The translations under genes and the position numbers were made by a program. DNA of 22,879 nt, from NCBI GenBank assembly GCA_031271325.1, contig JAISVY010000078.1, positions 1-22,879 of the forward strand, given 5' to 3'. This stretch comes from Oscillospiraceae bacterium (lineage in GTDB: Bacteria > Bacillota > Clostridia > Oscillospirales > UBA929). Shown piece after piece: positions 14,289 to 22,111 of this stretch. The notes below the pieces were generated by a model. That model was not told the origin of the DNA, searched no databases, and saw nothing but the letters and a program-made list of their open reading frames with translations. Position 1 is the first letter of the stretch; each line of letters begins with the position of its first letter.

Positions 14289-16348
14289 TTGGATTCATCC
14301 CCTTTTATTGTTTTTCGGCCGGGCAAAAACTTTGATTTCCACGTTGACTTCGCGATCACGCGGTCGAAGATCGTTAGCATGGCGGGCAGGAAGACCAGCA
14401 CCATCAGCATCGACAGCAGCGTACCGCGCCCGAGCAGGATTCCGATGTCGGCGATCAGCGGATTGGACGAGGTGCCCGCCAGCGTGAAGCCTGCCGCCGA
14501 CAGCGTCACGGCGGATACCAAAATGGAGCGGAACGAGGTTCCCAGCGCCTTATGCGCGGCTTCCCGCTTGGGCATGGTTTGGCGGTTGCGCGTATAGCTG
14601 ACGGTCAGCAGAATGGCGTAGTCCACTGTCGCGCCGAGCTGCACCGTGTTGAGAATCAGGTAGCCGATATAGTTGATCGACGTGCCCGTGAAGTACGGGA
14701 TAGACAGGTTGATCCATATCGCCGCCTCGATTGTCAGCAGCAGGATCAACGGCAGCGAAGCCGAGCGGAAGGTCACCGCCAGCACCAGAAAGATGGTGAG
14801 AATCGCGATTAAATTTGTCAGTTGGTTGTCCTTTTGCACAACGGTCTTGATGTCATAGAGGTTGGCGCTTTGCCCGACCGAGTACACCCCTTCGGGGTAA
14901 TACCGCTCCGCCGCCTCGGTGATCGCCTCAACCGCCGCGAACGCTTCCGTTCCTTCGGAGGGCGTGTCGGTGCCGACGACCAGACGGGCATAGTTCTCCG
15001 AATAGAACTGTTCGGTTACCGAGCTGTCCAAATAGCCGGGCGGGATGCCCGCCCCGACCGTTCTGGCGTACGACATCACCGAGGTGACGTGCGGGAGCGC
15101 CAGCAGGTCGTTGCCGAGCGATTCCTCTTTATAGATGTCGCCCCTCGGCACGAGCAGCACCATCACGGTGGCGTGTTCTCCGTTACCCTGCCCCGTCATC
15201 GAGTCGAACGCGGATTGGTAACCGTAGGAGAAATCGGTTCGCGACTGCCCCAAAAAGCTCGGAACAATCAGCAGCGCAACGATCAGCAGGGCGGGGACAG
15301 CTAACTTTCGAAAGACTTTGTAGACATTTGAAAAGGTCGGGATTAAGTCACGGTGGTGTGTCTTGTCGATGACTTTGTAAACGCACATCGTGAGCGCGGG
15401 GAGGAACACCATCACGGATACAAAACTGAACAAAATCCCCTTCACGAGGCTCAAACCCAAGTCCGCGCCGATTTCAAAATCCATAAACAACAGCGCCATA
15501 AACCCGAACAGCGTCGTAGAGGCGCTCGCGGCGACTGTTGAAAAGCTCTCCTTCACCGCCTTGCGCATCGCGTCTTCGACGCTGTCGCCGCCCTTGCGGT
15601 GGTCGCCGAAGCTGTGCAGCAGGAAGATGGCATAGTCCAGCGACACGGCAAGCTGCAAAATCGGCGTGACCGCGTTGGTCAGGAAACTGACGCTGCCGGA
15701 GAACGCGTTGGTTCCCATGTTGATCACAACCGACATGCCGATGGCGGCGACAAACAGCAGCGGCTCGATCCATGAGTTTGTGGACATGACCAAGATAAAC
15801 AGGATGATCGGAATCAGGATGATCATCGCCTTGACGACTTCCGTTCCGGTGGCGGTCTGCACGTACTCAATCTCCGCCGCGTCGCCGGTCACGGCGCCGC
15901 GCCCGCCGAGCAGCTCGCGGATCTCCCGCACGCCCTCTTTTTCAAACCCTTTTGCGATGACGAGCGAATATTTCGCGTCTCCGCCCTTGTAATAAGTCTC
16001 GATCAGTTCGCGCTCGCCCATTTCGAGCGGCACGGCCAAATCGGCGGCGTCGTCCAGCCAAAGCACCTCGCGCACATGTTCCAGCGCCGCCAGTTTCTGC
16101 TTGAACGCAAGCGCTTCCGCCAGCGAAACACCCCGCAGCGTCACGTCGGCGTTCGGCATCGCCTGCGGAAACTCTTCGGACAGCACGGTCAGCGCTTCGG
16201 TAGACTGCGCGTGCGGCGGGAGATACTCCGCCATGTTATAGTTGACCTGAACGGCCGTAAACAGCACGGCGCTCAGGATTGCCGCGGCGATGAAAACCGC
16301 GATGACCGCCCTCCGGTGACGGATCACCGCCCCCGCAAACCTCTCCAT
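14285..16348 (-). CDS. MMPL/RND-family exporter
   Basis: 687 residues from ATG 16348, with GGGGTG six bases upstream; a GTG at 16357 lacks a ribosome site. The topology is the classical duplicated RND plan. It has one N-terminal helix (~13-33), an extracellular domain (~40-170), a bundle of helices (~172-325), a second single helix (~349-366), a second extracellular domain, and a final bundle. The paired proton-relay Asp-Tyr motifs are intact: LDYA (Asp238-Tyr239) and VDYA (Asp576-Tyr577). The length is typical of Gram-positive MMPL proteins that export lipids or hydrophobic compounds using the proton gradient. It is co-transcribed with the YhgE-like gene, and a TetR gene lies upstream in the same direction. 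Confidence 0.93.
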   Translation of the reverse strand: MERFAGAVIRHRRAVIAVFIAAAILSAVLFTAVQVNYNMAEYLPPHAQSTEALTVLSEEFPQAMPNADVTLRGVSLAEALAFKQKLAALEHVREVLWLDDAADLAVPLEMGERELIETYYKGGDAKYSLVIAKGFEKEGVREIRELLGGRGAVTGDAAEIEYVQTATGTEVVKAMIILIPIILFILVMSTNSWIEPLLFVAAIGMSVVINMGTNAFSGSVSFLTNAVTPILQLAVSLDYAIFLLHSFGDHRKGGDSVEDAMRKAVKESFSTVAASASTTLFGFMALLFMDFEIGADLGLSLVKGILFSFVSVMVFLPALTMCVYKVIDKTHHRDLIPTFSNVYKVFRKLAVPALLIVALLIVPSFLGQSRTDFSYGYQSAFDSMTGQGNGEHATVMVLLVPRGDIYKEESLGNDLLALPHVTSVMSYARTVGAGIPPGYLDSSVTEQFYSENYARLVVGTDTPSEGTEAFAAVEAITEAAERYYPEGVYSVGQSANLYDIKTVVQKDNQLTNLIAILTIFLVLAVTFRSASLPLILLLTIEAAIWINLSIPYFTGTSINYIGYLILNTVQLGATVDYAILLTVSYTRNRQTMPKREAAHKALGTSFRSILVSAVTLSAAGFTLAGTSSNPLIADIGILLGRGTLLSMLMVLVFLPAMLTIFDRVIAKSTWKSKFLPGRKTIKGDESK

Positions 16349-16376
16349 ACGCAACACCCCATTTTTTTTACTTCCG

Positions 16377-16393
16377 CGCGCCTAAACGGCGCG
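16377..16393 (-). other. Hairpin in the MMPL mRNA leader
   Basis: CGCGCC/GGCGCG with a five-base loop lies in the ~125-base leader between the promoter and the exporter start. It is followed on the minus strand by an A-rich run, so it is not a terminator. Function unknown. Confidence 0.35.
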
Positions 16394-16479
16394 TGACTGC
16401 ATGACTTCAGTCTGCGGCACGCCCCGCATCACCCGTTCCCCACTGGCGAACACGGAATTTTACCGGGCTTCATGAGTGC

Positions 16480-16508
16480 AGTATAACAGACACACTGTCG
16501 GGTTACAA
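16480..16508 (-). promoter_or_regulatory. Sigma-A promoter for the MMPL operon
   Basis: Minus strand TTGTAA (16503-16508), 17 bases, TATACT (16480-16485). The plus-strand sequence CAGTATAA at 16478-16485 is shared with the TetR promoter region (17162-17169). The full palindrome seen there is not conserved here. Confidence 0.65.
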
Positions 16509-16565
16509 CCGTCAATGTGCCTGTGAGCTGCCGGAAAACCGACAGAAACGCATGATCTGTTGTTG

Positions 16566-17144
16566 TTACTTTATGCTAAAACCCGAAAGCCCTTTGTAGA
16601 GTAAGGTTGAGCACAGCTCAGCCATTTCTTGGACAGACTCCTTTGCGCCGTCCGCGAGCCACCGGTGGATGACGCTCAGCGCGCCGTTTACCACAAAGTA
16701 TTGCAAATAGTTTGAAATCCCGGCCTCCAGATGCTTCATATGCTGAAGGTCGTGCACAATCTTCTGCTGCGCAAGCAGCATGACCTCCCGCTGAAACGCG
16801 GAATCGCCGTTTTCGCCGAGCAGCGCCTCAAACAGCGCGGCGTTCGCTTTCGCGTAGCCTAAAATCTGCTCCAGAGCCAGTACGGTGAGCTTGGTGTGTT
16901 CGGAAAACGCGCTGTCGGAGATATGGGCGGAAACCTCGGCGATAACCTCCCGCTGTATCTGCTCTAAGAGGTCATATACATCGGTGTAATGCGCATAAAA
17001 GGTGCTGCGATGGATCCCGGCGTGTTCGCAGAGCATTTTGACCGAGATGCGCGGAATTGGAGCCGTTTTCATAAGCTGCACAAGGCTTTCGCGGATGATC
17101 CGCTTGGTCAGCCGCACCCGGTGGTCGCTCTTCTCTTTGTTCAT
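16566..17144 (-). CDS. TetR/AcrR-family transcriptional regulator
   Basis: 192 residues from ATG 17144, with a weak GGGTG ribosome site and a leader of about 12 bases. The helix-turn-helix is residues ~32-60 (RISVKMLCEHAGIHRSTFYA, then HYTDVYDLL), the standard TetR DNA-binding signature. The C-terminal helical domain (~75-190) resembles the DhaS-like TetR_C group common in Firmicutes. It lies directly upstream of the MMPL exporter pair and probably represses it, as TetR regulators of exporters usually do (inference). A palindrome overlaps its own promoter, which suggests autoregulation. Confidence 0.9.
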   Translation of the reverse strand: MNKEKSDHRVRLTKRIIRESLVQLMKTAPIPRISVKMLCEHAGIHRSTFYAHYTDVYDLLEQIQREVIAEVSAHISDSAFSEHTKLTVLALEQILGYAKANAALFEALLGENGDSAFQREVMLLAQQKIVHDLQHMKHLEAGISNYLQYFVVNGALSVIHRWLADGAKESVQEMAELCSTLLYKGLSGFSIK

Positions 17145-17155
17145 AATGTTTCACC

Positions 17156-17191
17156 CGTACACAGTATAATATAGCTGTGTGCGTTTATCAA
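17156..17191 (-). promoter_or_regulatory. TetR promoter with overlapping palindromic operator
   Basis: Minus strand TTGATA (17186-17191), 17 bases, TATACT (17163-17168). Lying over the -10 and spacer is the inverted repeat ACACAG-(10)-CTGTGT (17159-17164 and 17175-17180). It extends to CG..CG outside (17156-17183) with one mismatch. The size and position suit a TetR-dimer operator for autorepression. Confidence 0.6.
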
Positions 17192-17212
17192 GGAAAAAAT
17201 CGCTAAATAATG

Positions 17213-17241
17213 TTGCATTTCATAGGAGGACATGGTATAGT
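17213..17241 (+). promoter_or_regulatory. Sigma-A promoter for the HTH gene and xylulokinase
   Basis: TTGCAT (17213-17218), 17 bases, TATAGT (17236-17241), with TG one base upstream of the -10. It is divergent from the TetR promoter, leaving a leader of about 24 bases with a G-rich ribosome site (17257-17263). Confidence 0.65.
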
Positions 17242-17271
17242 ATGGGTATTAATTGAAGGGGGGAACAGCAT

Positions 17272-17850
17272 ATGGTTACGCCTGAACTGGTAGCGCAGTT
17301 AAAGCAAGTCAATGTCAGCCAAGATAAGGACAAGACGACCGAACGTGTCAGGGACGCGTTTTTTCCCGCTTCCCGGAAGGACAAGCATGACATCGAAAAA
17401 CTCTCTGGGCAGAAGCGCACGTCTATCTACCGCGTCGCCAAAACCGGCAGCATCAGCGCGAAGATCGCCCTGCCGATGGCGGAGATACTCAACATCTCCC
17501 CCTACTGGCTAACCGGAGAGAGCGATGAAGCGGAGCCTTGCTCCGACGCTTTGGTGCTAAAATTCCTCGACGACCGGGGCTACAAACTCGAGAAGGTCGC
17601 GAAGCCTCCGAGAAAGCAGCGCGCGCAGAAACCGGAGCCGGTCTCCGAACCCGCCCCCGCTCCGGCGCCGGACGAAAATATCCTCTCCGTCACCGTTTCC
17701 CTGAGCAATACGCCCAAGATGCGGCAAGCCGTCGAAAACCTCGACGCGGAATCCGCCGGGCAGCTGCTTCAGGCGCTTCACCTGAGAGCCAAAGCGGGCG
17801 GCAACGCCGAACAGCTTTGGGATTTTGTCAAGCTCTGCCTGCTTTCATAA
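17272..17850 (+). CDS. HTH-like DNA-binding protein, unknown function
   Basis: 192 residues from ATG 17272 after GAAGGGGGG. Residues ~38-82 (DKHDIEKLSGQKRTSIYRVA and onward to ISPYWLTGE) look like a helix-turn-helix of the XRE/Cro type, including the NISPYWLTGE ending typical of such domains. Residues ~108-136 are a basic, Pro-rich linker with KPPRKQRAQKPEP and an Ala-Pro repeat. Residues ~137-192 form a small helical C-terminal domain (LSVTVSLSNTPKMRQAVENL). I do not recognise the exact family. It ends six bases before xylulokinase and may regulate it, but the lack of a sugar-binding domain argues against a classical xylose repressor. Confidence 0.75.
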   Translation: MVTPELVAQLKQVNVSQDKDKTTERVRDAFFPASRKDKHDIEKLSGQKRTSIYRVAKTGSISAKIALPMAEILNISPYWLTGESDEAEPCSDALVLKFLDDRGYKLEKVAKPPRKQRAQKPEPVSEPAPAPAPDENILSVTVSLSNTPKMRQAVENLDAESAGQLLQALHLRAKAGGNAEQLWDFVKLCLLS

Positions 17851-17856
17851 CGCGTC

Positions 17857-19344
17857 ATGAAAACACTGCTGGGAATTGATCTGGGAACGTCTGCCACCAA
17901 GACGGTTCTCTTTGACGAAGATTTAAAGCCGCTCGCGTCGGCTTCGGTGGAATACCCGATGGATCAGCCGCACAACGGCTGGGCGGAGCAAAACCCCGAG
18001 GATTGGTGGAACGCCGCCGTCGAGACGATCGGCGCGGTGCTGCGGCAGAGCGGCGTCAGCGCCGACAGCGTGGCGGCGCTCGGCATATCGGGGCAGATGC
18101 ACGGACTTGTGATGCTGGACGCAAACGGCAGGGTTCTGCGCCCGTCGATCATCTGGTGCGATCAGCGCACAAGCGCCGAATGCGCGGACATGACCGAACG
18201 CCTGGGCGCCGCGCGCCTGGTGGAGATCACCGCGAACCCCGCGCTGACCGGCTTCACCGCCTCCAAGATTCTCTGGGTCAAGAAGCATCAGCCGGAGATT
18301 TACGCGCAATGCCGGCACATTTTATTGCCCAAAGACTACCTGCGGTATATGCTGACCGGCGACTTCGCCACCGAAGTCTCCGACGCGTCGGGGATGCAAC
18401 TCCTCGATGTTCCGAAACGCCGCTGGTCCGAAGAAGTACTGCAAAAACTCGACATCGACCCGTCGCTGCTCGCGAAAGTCTACGAGTCGCCCGAGGTGAC
18501 CGGTACGGTCAGCGCCGAAGCGGCGAGGGTGACCGGTCTGTCGAAAAAAACCGTTGTGGTCGGGGGCGCGGGCGACAACGCCGCGGCCGCCGTCGGCACC
18601 GGCGTTGTGGAGGACGGCAGGGCGTTTACCACCATCGGCACGTCGGGCGTCGTCTTCGCGCATACCGACAACGTATCCATCGACCCGAAGGGGAGGGTAC
18701 ATACCTTCTGCTGCGCCGTTCCGGGCGCTTGGCATGTGATGGGTGTGACGCAGGCGGCGGGGCTGTCGCTGAAATGGTTCCGCGAACAGTTCTGCACGGA
18801 ATATTCCTATAGGCAGATCGACGAAGTGGCGGCGCGCGTCCCGGTGGGGGCGAACCGTCTGCTGTATCTGCCATACTTAATGGGGGAGCGCACCCCGCAT
18901 CTCGACGCGGATTGCCGCGGCGTGTTTTTCGGTCTTTCGGGAATGCACACCAAAGCCGACATACTCCGGGCGGTGCTGGAAGGCGTGGTATATTCCCTGC
19001 GCGACTGTATCGAAGTGCTGCGCGGTATGGGGGTGCAAACCTCCGAAATGCTCGCCTGCGGCGGCGGCGGAACCAGCGCCCTTTGGCGGCAGATGCTGGC
19101 CGACGTGTTTAACTGCCCGGTCAGGACGGTCGACGCGGAGCAGGGTCCGGCGCTCGGCGCCGCGGTGCTCGCGGGGGTCGGCGCGGGGTTGTACTCCTCG
19201 GTTCAGGACGCTTGCGCGAAATTTATCCGGTACAACGCGCCGCAAGGACCCATAAACACTGCCGCGTATGAGCCGTATTATACATTGTATACGGAGCTGT
19301 ATCCTTCCCTTCGGGCGCATTTTTCACGGCTTGCGTCACTATAA
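17857..19344 (+). CDS. xylB: Xylulokinase (FGGY family)
   Basis: 495 residues, the usual length. The enzyme phosphorylates D-xylulose with ATP to D-xylulose 5-phosphate for the pentose phosphate pathway. Visible features are GIDLGTSATK (6-15, ATP site with Asp8), GISGQMHGLV (76-85, the xylulokinase-type substrate signature), IIWCDQR (98-104), GGAGDNAAAAVG (236-247 with the catalytic base Asp240), and CGGGGTSALWRQMLAD near the C-terminus. Six bases separate it from the preceding stop and no Shine-Dalgarno sequence is evident, so translation probably depends on coupling. No xylose isomerase or transporter is in the window, so a related ketose specificity cannot be excluded. Confidence 0.92.
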   Translation: MKTLLGIDLGTSATKTVLFDEDLKPLASASVEYPMDQPHNGWAEQNPEDWWNAAVETIGAVLRQSGVSADSVAALGISGQMHGLVMLDANGRVLRPSIIWCDQRTSAECADMTERLGAARLVEITANPALTGFTASKILWVKKHQPEIYAQCRHILLPKDYLRYMLTGDFATEVSDASGMQLLDVPKRRWSEEVLQKLDIDPSLLAKVYESPEVTGTVSAEAARVTGLSKKTVVVGGAGDNAAAAVGTGVVEDGRAFTTIGTSGVVFAHTDNVSIDPKGRVHTFCCAVPGAWHVMGVTQAAGLSLKWFREQFCTEYSYRQIDEVAARVPVGANRLLYLPYLMGERTPHLDADCRGVFFGLSGMHTKADILRAVLEGVVYSLRDCIEVLRGMGVQTSEMLACGGGGTSALWRQMLADVFNCPVRTVDAEQGPALGAAVLAGVGAGLYSSVQDACAKFIRYNAPQGPINTAAYEPYYTLYTELYPSLRAHFSRLASL

Positions 19345-19372
19345 TTGAACTGGGGAAAGAAGAGGGATAACG

Positions 19373-20062
19373 ATGAGCGAAAAAAAGAGGATTCTCATAG
19401 TAGACGGCGGGAACGACGAAGCGCTGGCGTTTGCGGACGCCGTGAAGGACAAATATTCCGTCTTCACCGCGCCGAACGGCGAGGCCGCCATTGAAGAGAT
19501 GCGGAAATCGCCTCCCGAGTTCATTCTGCTGACAGGCGCGGAGTATCTGCGCGTAATCGAGCAGATCGACATGACCGACGGTCTGACCAAGCTCCCCAAC
19601 CGCCGCCTGTTTGAAATGCAGGCCGCAAAAGAGTGGGAACGCACCATCCGCGAGAAGAAGGTCATCAGTATCATGCTGATCGACATCGACGGCTTTGAGA
19701 ACTACAACGATCTGAACAGCGACCCCAAAGGCGACGACCTGCTGCGCGCGATGGCGGACATACTCAGGGCTTCGATCAAGCGTCCGTCCGACGAGTTCGC
19801 GCGTTTCGAGGGCGATCAGTTTATCGCGATCCTCCCCGGCACCTATACCGAGGGCGCGAAAGAGCTGGCGGAGCAAATCCGGGCGCAGATGGAGGCGCTG
19901 AAGATCCCGGTCGGTACGGGCAAGCACGTGACGATCAGCATCGGCATCAACACGGCGGCGCCCCGCGTGGGCAGTTCGTTCGAGACCTTCCAGTCCGGCG
20001 TAAAAAAAGCGCTCGCCTCGGCCAAAAACGTAGGCGGCGACTGCATCCGGGTAATGGCTTAG
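19373..20062 (+). CDS. Degenerate GGDEF-domain protein with truncated receiver
   Basis: 229 residues, with ATG 19373 after AAGAGGG. Residues ~5-62 look like the first half of a response-regulator receiver domain (RILIVDGG, Asp11). The phospho-acceptor position carries Thr54 (FILLTG), and the domain stops before its usual C-terminal half. Residues ~66-229 are a GGDEF domain with the normal DGLTKLPNRR entry and IDIDGFENYND. The active-site loop reads EGDQF (146-150) instead of GGDEF, losing the first Gly and the catalytic Glu. Diguanylate cyclase activity is therefore doubtful, and a binding or structural role is more likely. A TATAAT at 19340-19345 overlaps the xylB stop, but no matching -35 is seen. 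Confidence 0.85.
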   Translation: MSEKKRILIVDGGNDEALAFADAVKDKYSVFTAPNGEAAIEEMRKSPPEFILLTGAEYLRVIEQIDMTDGLTKLPNRRLFEMQAAKEWERTIREKKVISIMLIDIDGFENYNDLNSDPKGDDLLRAMADILRASIKRPSDEFARFEGDQFIAILPGTYTEGAKELAEQIRAQMEALKIPVGTGKHVTISIGINTAAPRVGSSFETFQSGVKKALASAKNVGGDCIRVMA

Positions 20063-20070
20063 GTTCTTAA

Positions 20071-20099
20071 GAATGTTTCCCCCCGTTTTGCGCATACTG
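20071..20099 (+). promoter_or_regulatory. Possible forespore (sigma-G/F-like) promoter for gerA
   Basis: GAATG (20071-20075) and CATACTG (20093-20099) are separated by 17 bases. They resemble the -35 and CATNNTA-type -10 used by the Bacillus forespore sigma factors, which transcribe gerA operons. The -10 coincides with the loop of the hairpin, so a start near 20106 would give an mRNA without the left arm. No sigma-A promoter is seen close to gerA. Confidence 0.4.
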
Positions 20100-20114
20100 A
20101 CGCAAGACGGGGGG
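20079..20114 (+). other. 14-bp hairpin burying the gerA ribosome binding site
   Basis: The left arm 20079-20092 (six C, then GTTTTGCG) pairs along its whole length with 20101-20114 (CGCAAGAC, then six G), allowing one G-U pair, around the loop CATACTGA. The right arm ends in the G-run seven bases before the gerA ATG. There is no T-run after it, so an intrinsic terminator is unlikely. A TTCTTAAGAA palindrome (20064-20073) precedes it. Confidence 0.75.
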
Positions 20115-20121
20115 TTGCTGT

Positions 20122-21564
20122 ATGGACGACGTTTTGACGCTTTCCGCGCGGCAGAACGCCGGGGAAATCAAGCGCCGGTTTGAACGTGACGATACGTTTA
20201 TCCTGCGCACGGTGATCTGTCAAAAAGCGCCGGAAACCGTGTACTATCTCGCCTATTGCGGCGGGATGATCGACAGCGCGCTGGTCAGCCGCTTTATCAT
20301 CGCGCCGCTGGAAGAGAGCGGCGGTTTGACCGAGGCGGCGGCGGTCATGGAGCGCGTCTTATCGGCGCATTTCCCCAAACTGACAAACTCGTTTGACGAG
20401 ATAGAGGACGGCGTCGCGGCGGGCGACACCGCCGTTTTCGTGTCCGGCGGCGCGATTCTGCTCAGCACGCAGGGTTACGCGGCGCGCGGCGCGGGCGAAC
20501 CGCCCGGCGAAAAGGTGCTGAGCGGGTCGCATGAGGGGTTCTCCGAGGTGCTGTTTGCCAACCTCTCGATGCTGCACCGCAGACTGCGAACGGCAAACCT
20601 GAAGATGGAGTTTAAGACCGTCGGGCGGCAGACCCGCACCCGCCTCGCGATCTGCTATATGGACAACTTGGTCAAAAAGCCGTACTTGGAAGAGCTGAAA
20701 AAGCGCCTGGACAGGATAGACATCGACGGGATCCTGGATACCAACACGGTCAATGAGCTGATCCGCGACAACCGGCGTTCGCCGTTCCGCGCGTTCGGCA
20801 CGACGGAGCGCCCCGACACCGCCGCCGCGAAGATGATGGAAGGGCGGATCGTCCTGCTCGCGGACGGGTCGCCGTCGGCGCTGACGCTGCCGTATCTGTT
20901 CGTTGAAAACTTCCACAGCAGTGAAGACTACTATGTCAGTTTTTTACACGCGTCGTTCGCGCGCCTGCTGCGCGCCGCCGCGTTTATCCTCACGACGCTC
21001 ACACCCGCGCTGTATGTGTCCGTCGTCGCGTTCCACTATGAGATTCTGCCCGGCGGGATGATGCTGAACATCGCTTCGGAGTTTAAGAATACCCCGTTCC
21101 CGGCGGCGTTCGAGACGTTTTTTATGTTGGTTGTGTTCGATGTGCTGCGGGAAACGGGGATGCGTATGCCCGCAAACGGCGGGCAGGCGCTCAGCATTGT
21201 CGGGGCGCTGATCATCGGTCAGGCCGCCGTACAGGCGCGTATCGTGTCGCCGCAGATGATCATCGTGGTGGCCGTGACGGGGATAACCGGTCTGATCGTG
21301 CCGAAACTGGACGAAGCGTGTCTGTATATCCGATTTTTCCTGCTCTTCTGCGCTTCCGCGCTGGGGTTGTTCGGGTTCACCGCCGGAGCCTCCGTCGCCG
21401 TGATACACATCCAGCGCCTGCGTTCGCTGGGGATTCCGCAGACCGGAGGGAAACGTTCCGACACGAAAGATACGCTGATTCGCGCCCCCTTCTGGAAGCT
21501 GACGCACCGCCCGTCAAAACTCTCGGACAACCGGCGGCGCATGAGGATCCGCCGTGACCCGTAA
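20122..21564 (+). CDS. gerA: Spore germination protein GerA (germinant receptor A subunit)
   Basis: 480 residues from ATG 20122. Residues 1-~275 are the soluble N-terminal domain (for example ETVYYLAYCGGMIDSALVSR near 38-57). Then follows SEDYYVSFLHASFARLLRAA and about five membrane segments (~283-430). The hallmark sequences are PALYVSVVAFHYEILPGG, FDVLRETGMRMPANGGQAL, and IIGQAAVQARIVSP. A-subunits of the GerA family sit in the inner membrane of the spore with the B permease and C lipoprotein and respond to nutrients; the A subunit is thought to form an ion channel. The length is near the usual 480-540. The germinant cannot be deduced. The stop overlaps the gerC start. Confidence 0.95.
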   Translation: MDDVLTLSARQNAGEIKRRFERDDTFILRTVICQKAPETVYYLAYCGGMIDSALVSRFIIAPLEESGGLTEAAAVMERVLSAHFPKLTNSFDEIEDGVAAGDTAVFVSGGAILLSTQGYAARGAGEPPGEKVLSGSHEGFSEVLFANLSMLHRRLRTANLKMEFKTVGRQTRTRLAICYMDNLVKKPYLEELKKRLDRIDIDGILDTNTVNELIRDNRRSPFRAFGTTERPDTAAAKMMEGRIVLLADGSPSALTLPYLFVENFHSSEDYYVSFLHASFARLLRAAAFILTTLTPALYVSVVAFHYEILPGGMMLNIASEFKNTPFPAAFETFFMLVVFDVLRETGMRMPANGGQALSIVGALIIGQAAVQARIVSPQMIIVVAVTGITGLIVPKLDEACLYIRFFLLFCASALGLFGFTAGASVAVIHIQRLRSLGIPQTGGKRSDTKDTLIRAPFWKLTHRPSKLSDNRRRMRIRRDP

Positions 21565-22111
21565 AGTTTTCGCTGTTTTGCTGCTGCTCCCGCTGCTCGG
21601 CGGCTGCTGGGATTATAAAGACCTAGACCGCCTGAGCATCGTGACGGGCATGGCGGTCGATTCCGCGCCCGGCGGCCGGGTACTCGTCACGCTCGAAACG
21701 GTTTCGTCCTCCGAAGGTACCGTAAAAGCGCGGCTGGTGCGCGGGGAGGGGAGAACCGCGGAAGCCGCCGTGCGCGAAGCGAAGAAGCAGCTGGAGCGCG
21801 AGCTGTATTTCGGGAATATGAGCATTGTCGTGTTTGGGGAATCCGTCGGCATACACGCGCCGGTAGAATGGCTCAAGAGTGTGCGGGGTATCCGCGAAAC
21901 GGTGTATATCGCGGCGGCTTCGGCTTGCGCCGGGGAGCTTTTTGATACGGAAGAAGGAGCGTTTCAGCTGCGCGACATGCTGGACGCTTCGGAAACGGTG
22001 AAACCCGCGGAGCTGTATCGGTTCGGGAACACCCTGCCGCTGTTCGCGCTGACGGAGGGCAAACATCCGGCGCTGACCGGAATTGTTCCCGTAAGCGGTA
22101 CCGGGTCATGA
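21554..22111 (+). CDS. gerC: Spore germination lipoprotein GerC, shortened
   Basis: 185 residues, with GTG 21554 inside the last codons of gerA. The signal peptide ends in the lipobox LGGC (Cys18), followed by WDYKDLDRLSIVTGMAVD, the diagnostic start of GerC-family (Ger(x)C) lipoproteins. The first domain (ELYFGNMSIVVFGESV near 92-107) is present, but the protein stops at VPVSGTGS. The family is usually about 370-400 residues, so the C-terminal half is missing. The next gene begins directly at ATGA (22108-22111), leaving no room for a frameshifted remainder. Thus it is a compact variant or a domain-loss allele. The expected location is the outer face of the spore inner membrane. Confidence 0.88.
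   Translation: MTRKVFAVLLLLPLLGGCWDYKDLDRLSIVTGMAVDSAPGGRVLVTLETVSSSEGTVKARLVRGEGRTAEAAVREAKKQLERELYFGNMSIVVFGESVGIHAPVEWLKSVRGIRETVYIAAASACAGELFDTEEGAFQLRDMLDASETVKPAELYRFGNTLPLFALTEGKHPALTGIVPVSGTGS

Noticed and set aside
16528..16545. CTGCCGG/CCGACAG hairpin between the TetR and MMPL genes as a terminator
   Set aside because: The stem is only seven base pairs with a G-U pair and no T-run follows it on the minus strand.
19340..19345. TATAAT overlapping the xylB stop as a promoter for the GGDEF gene
   Set aside because: No acceptable -35 lies at 16-18 bases upstream, so it is mentioned only in the gene entry.
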